NCBI GenBank assembly: GCA_965263485.1
Contig: CBDHHO010000004.1
Coordinates: forward strand, 1,674,001-1,738,000
From: Haliotispira sp965263485
GTDB lineage: Bacteria; Spirochaetota; Spirochaetia; SP-2023
DNA: 64,000 nucleotides
Direction of reading: 5' to 3'
Shown here: piece by piece, positions 58,158-64,000 of the stretch
Position numbering within the stretch: position 1 is the first letter of the stretch
How the letters are laid out: each line of letters begins with the position of its first letter
The notes under the pieces: generated by a model
The model's database searches: none
Told to the model about the DNA's origin: nothing
Seen by the model: only the letters and a program-made list of their open reading frames with translations
Position numbers and translations under genes: made by a program

Positions 58158-58363
58158 TGGCAGCCACCAACGACGCGGGCCAGAAATACGATACCGGGAA
58201 ACCGGACTACAGCCTGCTACCCTTTGAAGCCCTTGAACAAGTCGTGCGCGTCCTCGACTTCGGAGCAGCCAAATACGGGCGAGACAACTGGAAACGAGTC
58301 GAAAACGCAAGGAACCGCTACAGTGCCGCCGCTGGGAAGACATCTCCCAGGAAGAGACTGTAG
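58157..58363 (+). pseudogene. dATP/dGTP diphosphohydrolase-like phage protein, truncated
   Basis: MAATNDAGQKYDTGKPDYSL then LLPFEALEQVVRVLDFGAAKYGRDNW is the N-terminal half of the phage dATP/dGTP pyrophosphohydrolase family (MazG-like helices). After NARNRYSAA the frame diverges and stops at 58363 without the second helical pair. About 55 of 110-130 family residues remain. Confidence 0.75.
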
Positions 58364-58426
58364 AACTCCGCACCATCCCCGCAGACAGGGAATACCCCGC
58401 AGCCGCAAGCATTATCAGACAATACA

Positions 58427-58699
58427 ATGGAGTCGGCTATAATCTTCGCCACCGCCCGCAGCGAATCCCTCAGACCGCAGACCAAAAACTGGCTCATCCG
58501 ACACGGTTGGCCCAAGCCTCAACTACTCATGCGCAAACTCAGCGACGAACGCCCAGACCATGAAATCAAGGCTGAATTCTACCGCCAACAAATCTCTCCA
58601 AACTATGAAGTCCTCTTTGCCCTTGAGGACCGCCCCTCGGTAGCACAAATGTGGTGCAGCCTCGGCCTCACCTGCCTCCAGGTTGCCGACGGCCGCTGA
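58427..58699 (+). pseudogene. HAD-type phage phosphatase, C-terminal part
   Basis: IIFATARSESLRPQTKNWLI then RKLSDERPDHEIKAEFY, and ALEDRPSVAQMWCSLGLTCLQVA match the end of HAD phosphatase domains such as the 3'-phosphatase of phage polynucleotide kinase (motif II T/S, motif III K, motif IV EDR). The N-terminal DxD nucleophile is absent. ATG 58427 gives 90 residues. Joined to the truncated upstream gene, this marks a deletion between 58360 and 58430. The prophage remnant ends here. Confidence 0.7.
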
Positions 58700-58905
58700 T
58701 GCCGGACAAAGATCTGCTCTAAAATCCGGGTAAAATTCTGCAAGTTTTTCGGGTATACACTCCAGAATACGTCAAAAACCTGCAAATTTTTTCAAACTAA
58801 AAACCCCTTCAGAGATCCTTTGAAGGCCCTTTGAATAGGCCTTTTCGCAACAACTCACCCGTATTCATCCCCTTCCATTTTCCATGCCCCGTGACAAATG
58901 GCAGG

Positions 58906-59050
58906 CCGCTCCAGCGCGAGACGCGCAGCGCTGGAGCACGGGGAAGGGGCCAGGCCCGACCTTCGGCAAAGGGCCTGCTACCTCTCCTGACAAAGCTGCT
59001 CTGTGAAAAAGACCGAGTCTGACGCAAAAAAGGAATTTTTAGAGGTTCCC
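58906..59050. mobile_element. MITE-like remnant with array-type interior
   Basis: The right end GGAATTTTTAGAGGTTCCC finishes at 59050. The interior has GCGCTGGAGCACGGGGAAGG, CCAGGCCCGACCTTCGGC and CAAAGGGCCTGCTACCTC, the same order as at 36190-36318. The region 58700-58905 holds no gene. Confidence 0.65.
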
Positions 59051-59096
59051 TTAATATATTGAATGTGTTATATTGAGAGACCCTCAATATAACACA

Positions 59097-59114
59097 GAAT
59101 TTTTAGAGGTTCCC
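59097..59114. mobile_element. Solo MITE-like right end
   Basis: AGAATTTTTAGAGGTTCCC ends at 59114, followed by TTTAGAG. It lies 130 bp upstream of the DeoR-type gene, in what should be its promoter. Confidence 0.5.
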
Positions 59115-59242
59115 TTTAGAGTCTCCCGACATAGTATCAAAGTATCAAAATGATTTGCCGCCTGGCCATCAGGAGCAGGCTCTCTATGCAGCATCAAAAG
59201 CAAATTTTTCGGGTACCGAAAGGGCACTAAAAGAGGCATGGC

Positions 59243-60076
59243 TTGGTGTCACTGCAACAACAAAACAAAAATTGGACCAACAATCAGCGGAAGGAAATCA
59301 TCTGCGAACTGCTGGAGGAACACGAGGAACTTTCGGTGGCGGACCTGGCAAAGCAGTTACAGGTTACCATGCAAACCATTCGACGAGACCTCAAGGAACT
59401 GGACAGGCAGAACAAACTGGTCAAACGGCATGGGAAAGTTCTAAAGAATAGTTTGCTCTATGAACCTTCTTTTCAGGAGCGATTGAATATCAATCTGCAA
59501 GAAAAGGCGCATATCGGGCATTATGCAGCCGGGCTAATTTCCGATAATAACACCATATTTTGCGATCCCACCACTACAGTATATTGTTTCTTGCAGAAAC
59601 TAACGGGCATTAAAAATCTGTTTATTTCCATTAATAGTTTTGTCAGCATGCAAACAGTCCAACAAAAGATCCGACGGGGAGACATCTCGGCCAAAGTGCA
59701 GTTCCTCGGCGGAGAGCTGGATTTGTTTGACAACATCACCCACGGCGATATTCTGGATCAGCAGATTGAGCGGTACTTTTTTGACAAGGCATTCATCGGA
59801 GCCGGCGGGATCAGCCTAGAATATGGTTTGACGGCCTTTTCCGACAAGGTCGGGCACATCGCAGGCAAGATGATGCAGCAGGCTCGCAAAACGATTTTGT
59901 TGATCGACCACACTAAGGTGGAAAAAAGAACCTTTTATTCCTTTGGAAAACCGGAACAGATCCATACGATTGTGACTACCATCCCTCCTCCGTCAACGGA
60001 TTGGGAGCAATTCTTGAGGGAGCACGAGATAAGATGGGTCAATGTCAGCAGAGAAACTCCGCATTCAAAGCCCTGA
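59243..60076 (+). CDS. DeoR-family transcriptional regulator, orphan
   Basis: A 277-residue regulator. HTH: RKEIICELLEEHEELSVADL, then VTMQTIRRDLKELDRQNKLV. Sensor domain: CDPTTTVYCFLQKL, VQFLGGELDLFDN, FDKAFIGAGGISLEYGLTAF, ILLIDHTKVEKRTFYSFG. The canonical DxGST of the ligand site is DPTTT. The first codon is TTG 59243 or GTG 59246; there is no ATG before the HTH, so the 5' end may have been altered by the adjacent element. No sugar gene is next to it. Confidence 0.82.
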   Translation: MVSLQQQNKNWTNNQRKEIICELLEEHEELSVADLAKQLQVTMQTIRRDLKELDRQNKLVKRHGKVLKNSLLYEPSFQERLNINLQEKAHIGHYAAGLISDNNTIFCDPTTTVYCFLQKLTGIKNLFISINSFVSMQTVQQKIRRGDISAKVQFLGGELDLFDNITHGDILDQQIERYFFDKAFIGAGGISLEYGLTAFSDKVGHIAGKMMQQARKTILLIDHTKVEKRTFYSFGKPEQIHTIVTTIPPPSTDWEQFLREHEIRWVNVSRETPHSKP

Positions 60077-60186
60077 ACAAATGGCAGGGTTCCACCTAGC
60101 GGACAGATACCGTTTCATTTTGTGTGTGGTTATATCCAAACTCACGAATTTTCAACGGAATTTCTGAGCTTCCTGACTAGAATCTA

Positions 60187-60360
60187 GGGCACCCTAAAAA
60201 CTCCAATTTCAAAACTCCAATTTCGCGCCAAACTTTGCCTTTTTCTCGACATGGCTTTGTCGGGAGAACCTGCTATACAGCAAAGTATAGCAGGTCTCGC
60301 TTCTCGCCCTCGTAAAAAATCCCTTCGTTTGGCATCAAAAGCGAATTTTTAGAGGTCCCC
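60187..60360. mobile_element. MITE-like element truncating a protease gene
   Basis: The left end GGGCACCCTAAAAACTCC is at 60187 and the right end GAATTTTTAGAGGTCCCC finishes at 60360, 174 bp. A short tandem duplication (AAAACTCCAATTTC) lies near the left end. Flanking tetranucleotides differ (TCTA, TTGT). The protease fragment starts at its right boundary. Confidence 0.75.
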
Positions 60361-60611
60361 TTGTGCTGATGCTGAGGCAGGCCGCTAATTTCCAAGGACA
60401 GTTCGGAGAAAACACAAGGGGCTGTACAGGCACCATAATAGACCGACACTTACCCAATGGCTGGCGTTTCACATTCACTTCCGGTCGTACTTACGAGGCT
60501 GATGGACGCCATTATTGGAAAGTCGGGCTGAAACCGGAGGTACCAGTGACGCATGAAAGAGCTGATGATAAGCCACTGCGAGCAGCTATTGATAAGTTAG
60601 AGGTCCCCTAA
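60361..60611 (+). pseudogene. S41-family (CtpA-like) peptidase, C-terminal stub
   Basis: About 82 residues: FGENTRGCTGTIIDRHLPNG, WRFTFTSGRTYEADGRHYWK, VGLKPEVPVTHERADDKPL, AAIDKL. This is the end of an S41 carboxyl-terminal-processing peptidase after the catalytic Ser/Lys region. The first 80-90% of the gene is missing to the left of the MITE-like element, and the last codons plus stop (EVP, TAA) come from another terminus at 60599-60609. Confidence 0.8.
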
Positions 60612-60626
60612 AGGTAAGCGGAACGT

Positions 60627-62228
60627 ATGGCCGGTTTGGCGGCGTGCAAAAATGTCATTTCCAAATCGCAGTACCTGAAAGGGCTGCAATGCCCCAAATC
60701 CTTGTGGTTGTACCGCCATCGCAAGGATATTGCACGCCAGTTCAGCAAGGAGACCGAGCTGCGCTTGGCAGTCGGCCACAACATTGGCGAAGTGGCCAAG
60801 CAGTATTTTCTGCAGCGCGGTGTGGCCGTTGAAGTACGCGCACCGTTTTGGAATGTCGAAGAAAGTTCCCGCCAGACGCGCAATTTTCTGGCTGAGGCCG
60901 AAGATGTAATTTTTGAAGCCACGGCTATGGCCTCAAACGAACAGGCATACAGCCGCATCGATGTACTACGACGCAGCAATTACGGCCAAGTGGATTTGAT
61001 CGAAGTCAAGGCCGCCACCCGGGTCAAAGCCTATCACATTGAGGACATGGCCTTTCAGTACCACGTTTTTGCCTCTGCGGGTTATTCGATTCGGGCCTGC
61101 TATATGATGCTGGTCGATACCAGCTATGTGCGGCAGGGCGAACTGGAGCTGGATAAGCTGTTTCAGTTCTGCGACATCAGCAGCGAGGTGTTGGCGCGCC
61201 AGCGCAAGGTGCTGGAGGCGAGCAGCCAATTTAGCCGAATGCTGGAAGACCGGGAGGAACCTCTGCAGGAAATGGGCTCGCATTGCCACAGGCCCTTTTC
61301 CTGCGAATACCTAGAGTACTGTCGGGGTCTGGCTGCTCGTAAGGAGCAGGGGAGTTTGTTTGGCGCAGTGTCGCAGGAGAGTTGCCGGAGCTCTGAAGCT
61401 ATCTGGTTTGCGCCATCCGGGCAAAAGGCTGCAGACCCTGGCATTCCGGACGATTATCAGATCTGTCCGGAACAGTTGCAGCACTGGCTTGAGCAGTTGC
61501 GATACCCGTTGTTTTTTCTTGACTACGAGTGCTTTCAGAGTGCCGTGCCCTTGTTTGACCAGAGCAGGCCCTACCAGATGATCCCCTTTCAGTTTTCTTT
61601 GCACATTCAACGCGCAAAAGATGCCGAGCCGGAGCACCTGAGCTTCCTGCACATGAACCAAAGCGACCCGCGGGAGCCCTTTCTCCGGGCCTTGCTGGCT
61701 GCTTGTGAGCAGGAAGGTAGCATTGTGATTTACAATCAATCGTTTGAGGCTTCGGTCAACAAGTCGCTGGCTCAGGATTTTCCGTCGTGCCGTGAGGCAC
61801 TGATGCAATTGAACCATCGTATGTGGGATATGTACCTGCCGTTTCAAAAGCACTGGCTCTACCACCCTGAGCAAAAGGGAGCAGCCGCGCTGAAGGCCGT
61901 GCTGCCTGCCTTCACTTCGTCCAGCTATCAGTACCTGGCCATAGACAATGGTCTGGATGCGATGAATGCTTATTTGGGCTTTATGTTGGATACTTACAGT
62001 CCGGAGCAGACTGTCGGGCTGCGAAATGCCTTGGAACAGTACTGCCGGCAGGATACCCTGGCCATGAGTCTGCTGCTGAGCGCTATGCAACAGGAGTTGC
62101 AACGTGAGCTGCAACGTGAGTTGCAAGCAGCCTCGCAGCGCAGCCGCAGCGCAGGAAAAGAGGGCGAGACTCAACCGACCGATCCCGATTTTCCATTGAA
62201 TAAGCTGCCTGTCAGTAGTAAGCCTTGA
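60627..62228 (+). CDS. DUF2779 protein, Cas4-like PD-(D/E)XK nuclease plus RNase H-like domain
   Basis: A 533-residue protein. The N-terminal part (10-235) starts ISKSQYLKGLQCPKSLWLYR, has RIDVLRRSNYGQVDLIEVKA with the PD-(D/E)XK core, and a CxxxxCxxxxxC-like site (CHRPFSCEYLEYC). Residues 275-500 are the DUF2779 domain: FFLDYECFQSAVPLFDQSRP, IVIYNQSFEASVNKSLAQDF, YCRQDTLAMSLL, an exonuclease-like fold. Predicted to act on DNA; biological role unknown. It often stands alone as here. A Gln/Arg-rich ELQRELQRELQ repeat lies near the C-terminus. Confidence 0.87.
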   Translation: MAGLAACKNVISKSQYLKGLQCPKSLWLYRHRKDIARQFSKETELRLAVGHNIGEVAKQYFLQRGVAVEVRAPFWNVEESSRQTRNFLAEAEDVIFEATAMASNEQAYSRIDVLRRSNYGQVDLIEVKAATRVKAYHIEDMAFQYHVFASAGYSIRACYMMLVDTSYVRQGELELDKLFQFCDISSEVLARQRKVLEASSQFSRMLEDREEPLQEMGSHCHRPFSCEYLEYCRGLAARKEQGSLFGAVSQESCRSSEAIWFAPSGQKAADPGIPDDYQICPEQLQHWLEQLRYPLFFLDYECFQSAVPLFDQSRPYQMIPFQFSLHIQRAKDAEPEHLSFLHMNQSDPREPFLRALLAACEQEGSIVIYNQSFEASVNKSLAQDFPSCREALMQLNHRMWDMYLPFQKHWLYHPEQKGAAALKAVLPAFTSSSYQYLAIDNGLDAMNAYLGFMLDTYSPEQTVGLRNALEQYCRQDTLAMSLLLSAMQQELQRELQRELQAASQRSRSAGKEGETQPTDPDFPLNKLPVSSKP

Positions 62229-62390
62229 GCCGAGGGGTCGGCGCAGCGGGTCTTTACCAAACACACATAGCAGAATTGACTCAGTTCACAGGTACAGAAG
62301 CTGCTCTCCAGCTTGCAAAATCGGCATTTTTGTCGATAATGACCGCCGAACCCGGCAGCACCGGAACTACAGAGCAGGTGAGAGATCATA

Positions 62391-63443
62391 ATGGCAGATA
62401 TCATGGCGGGCACTAGGCTTGAAGACAGCTCCGAGCCGGCAATGAAGGCGGAGAAAAGCACCCGCAAGGCAGAAGCCGGGTCACCGAGAGCAGAGCTGCG
62501 CCATGATTGGATTCAGGAGCAGAGCATGGCACTGTTTGCTCTGCCTTTTATGGATCTGCTGCACCGCGCCCACTCTCTGCACCGCCAGTTCTTTGACCCC
62601 AACCAGATCCAACTCTCGACCCTGCTCAACATCAAAAGCGGCGGTTGCAGCGAGGATTGCAGTTACTGTTCGCAAAGCTTACATCACAACGGCGGGGTGC
62701 CGGAAAGCGGCCTGATGGACGTAGAGGCTGTCCAAGCCACCGCATCCAAAGCTAAGGCCCTGGGAGCTGAGCGTTTTTGCATGGGTGCAGCTTGGCGCAG
62801 CCCCCCCGAAGAAGACATGCCGCAGCTGCTCGAAATCGTGCGCAGCGTCAAAGAACTCGGGCTGGAAACCTGCATGACTCTGGGCATGCTCAGCGAAGAG
62901 CAGACTGCTCAGCTCAAGGAAGCCGGGCTGGACTACTACAATCACAACCTCGACACCTCCGAAGAATACTACAACAAAGTAGTCAGCACCCGCTCCTATC
63001 AGGACCGCATCGAGACTCTGAAGAACTTGCACAAACACGATGTTAAAGTGTGCAGCGGCGGCATCATCGGCTTGGGAGAAAGAGTTGAGGACCGGGCCTC
63101 CATGCTCTGCACTCTGGCGGCCTTGAATCCGCATCCTCAGTCGGTGCCGATCAATATGCTCGTGCCAATCACAGGCACACCCAGTGCCCTGAACCTGGCC
63201 GCGCAGGTGGACCCCTTTGATTTTATCCGCACCATCGCAGCGGCCAAAATCATGATGCCCGCCTCGCGCATTCGTCTGTCCGCCGGACGCACCCGGATGT
63301 CCGAAGAAATGCAGGCCCTGTGTTTTTATGCCGGGGCCAATTCTATTTTCTACGGCGATAAGTTGCTGACCACCGATAACCAGGATGCCCGGAGTGACCA
63401 GCAACTACTGGAAAAACTGGGAATGTATAGCGGCAATCTTTAG
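62391..63443 (+). CDS. bioB: Biotin synthase
   Basis: A 350-residue radical-SAM enzyme that inserts sulfur into dethiobiotin. The cluster motif is GGCSEDCSYCSQS (CxxxCxxC). Others are FCMGAAWRSPPEEDMPQLL, GLDYYNHNLDTSEEYY, CSGGIIGLGE, SVPINMLVPITGTP, RLSAGRTRM and CFYAGANSIFYGDKLLTT. About 45 extra N-terminal residues are poorly conserved, so translation may start later. The last residues SGNL end at a TAG made by a MITE-like terminus. No other bio gene is adjacent. Confidence 0.96.
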   Translation: MADIMAGTRLEDSSEPAMKAEKSTRKAEAGSPRAELRHDWIQEQSMALFALPFMDLLHRAHSLHRQFFDPNQIQLSTLLNIKSGGCSEDCSYCSQSLHHNGGVPESGLMDVEAVQATASKAKALGAERFCMGAAWRSPPEEDMPQLLEIVRSVKELGLETCMTLGMLSEEQTAQLKEAGLDYYNHNLDTSEEYYNKVVSTRSYQDRIETLKNLHKHDVKVCSGGIIGLGERVEDRASMLCTLAALNPHPQSVPINMLVPITGTPSALNLAAQVDPFDFIRTIAAAKIMMPASRIRLSAGRTRMSEEMQALCFYAGANSIFYGDKLLTTDNQDARSDQQLLEKLGMYSGNL

Positions 63444-63532
63444 AGGTTCCCTTTAGAGGTTCCCTTTAGCAGACCGCCGGAAATCTGTAATCTCGTTCAT
63501 TCAGCATCGAAAGCGGATTTTTGGAGATTCCC
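63437..63532. mobile_element. Cluster of MITE-like right ends after bioB
   Basis: TTTAGAGGTTCCC occurs twice in tandem (63440-63465), and a degenerate GGATTTTTGGAGATTCCC finishes near 63532. Adjacent copies suggest repeated insertion or slipped duplication of the terminus. Confidence 0.6.
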
Positions 63533-63598
63533 TTATCTTGGAGCTGCTCCGTTGGAATCAGTGACGTGCTGTCGGCCGCCTGAGGAGTGGGAAGCGCA

Positions 63599-64000
63599 AT
63601 GAAGAAAAGTCGATCTCTGAAGTGGATATTTACCATGTGGTTGCTGGCGGCCCTGGTTCCGGCCAGTGGCACCTTTGTGGGTGTGTTCGTCTTCCTGTTT
63701 CGCAGTGTGGTGATGGAGAACATCGAAAACATCATCAAAAACAATACTGTTAAATATGCCTTGGATGTCAAACACTACTTCAATGAACGCCACACCGTCA
63801 TCAAGGTGCTGGCCCAGATACCTGCCTACCGCCTGTTGGTTGAGCTGATCGACCAGCGCTTTTACTTCCGGGCACCTCTGCCACAGGACCCAGGGTTGCT
63901 TCAGCAGCAACTCGACAGCTATTCGGAACAAGACAAAAGACTACTCAATTCCATCCCTGTGCGGGGGCCGGGAACTCCTTCGGATTCGCTATTGGATATG
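63599..64000 (+). CDS. N-terminus of a membrane sensor protein (cut by window edge)
   Basis: The frame is open from ATG 63599 to the window end (134 codons). It begins MKKSRSLKWIFTMWLLAALV with a hydrophobic helix continuing to FVGVFVFLFRSVVM, then a probably periplasmic helical region (NIENIIKNNTVKYALDVKHY, VIKVLAQIPAYRLLVELIDQ). One N-terminal helix followed by a large helical extracytoplasmic domain is typical of chemoreceptors, histidine kinases and cyclic-di-GMP enzymes; the output domain lies outside the window. Confidence 0.6.
   Translation, partial: MKKSRSLKWIFTMWLLAALVPASGTFVGVFVFLFRSVVMENIENIIKNNTVKYALDVKHYFNERHTVIKVLAQIPAYRLLVELIDQRFYFRAPLPQDPGLLQQQLDSYSEQDKRLLNSIPVRGPGTPSDSLLDM

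Overview
The window looks like a chromosomal segment of a moderately GC-rich spirochaete. This is an inference. It rests on sugar- and HMP-binding proteins whose signal peptides end in ARG-type motifs, a BCDE-only Nqr/Rnf-type operon, secreted TPR-like proteins of a kind seen in spirochaetes, and an LCP protein with a long periplasmic region. No rRNA or flagellar gene is present to settle the taxonomy. Housekeeping genes are intact and ordinary: der, epmA, ssb, nqrBCDE, rplM-rpsI, uvrC, an RNase HII-like gene, a thiamine-precursor transporter under a TPP riboswitch, bioB and tRNA-Asn. The DNA between them is heavily rearranged.

Layout. 1-4.8 kb: a surface-glycan locus (tarI end, tarJ, a collapsed GtrB-type glycosyltransferase, a large membrane protein, a GT2 enzyme) that ends at a recombination scar inside a transketolase gene. 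4.8-12.6 kb: a carbohydrate catabolic locus. A split transketolase (second half truncated) and a DeoR-type regulator face a ribose-type ABC transporter and two short-chain dehydrogenases. 12.6-18.6 kb: tRNA-Asn, a frameshifted gene, der and an LCP-family gene. 18.6-22 kb: repeat array, lipoprotein gene 1 and an Rpn-type nuclease. 22-30 kb: epmA and a three-gene envelope operon with a 1411-residue internally repetitive protein. 30-32 kb: remnants plus lipoprotein gene 2. 32.4-47.4 kb: mostly core genes. 47.9-51.5 kb: thiamine-precursor transport. 51.6-58.7 kb: repeat arrays, lipoprotein gene 3 and a broken Mu-like prophage. 58.9-64 kb: a DeoR regulator, a protease stub, a DUF2779 protein, bioB and the start of a membrane sensor.

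Three repeat systems explain most of the non-core DNA. (a) A MITE-like element of about 125-235 bp has GGGRACCTCTAAAAATTC-type inverted ends; three copies show perfect 4-bp target duplications. Copies cut genes short and supply stop codons. (b) Five arrays of a 66-67 bp unit occur, one with an exact 270-bp higher-order period. (c) Three lipoprotein genes share a leader of about 180 bp, the start MEHKFSKIR and a heptanucleotide repeat directly after it. One is in frame (ON) and two are out of frame by one repeat unit (OFF). This looks like a phase-variable surface lipoprotein family, and one member has exchanged its 3' end with a prophage baseplate gene. I consider it the most interesting system here.
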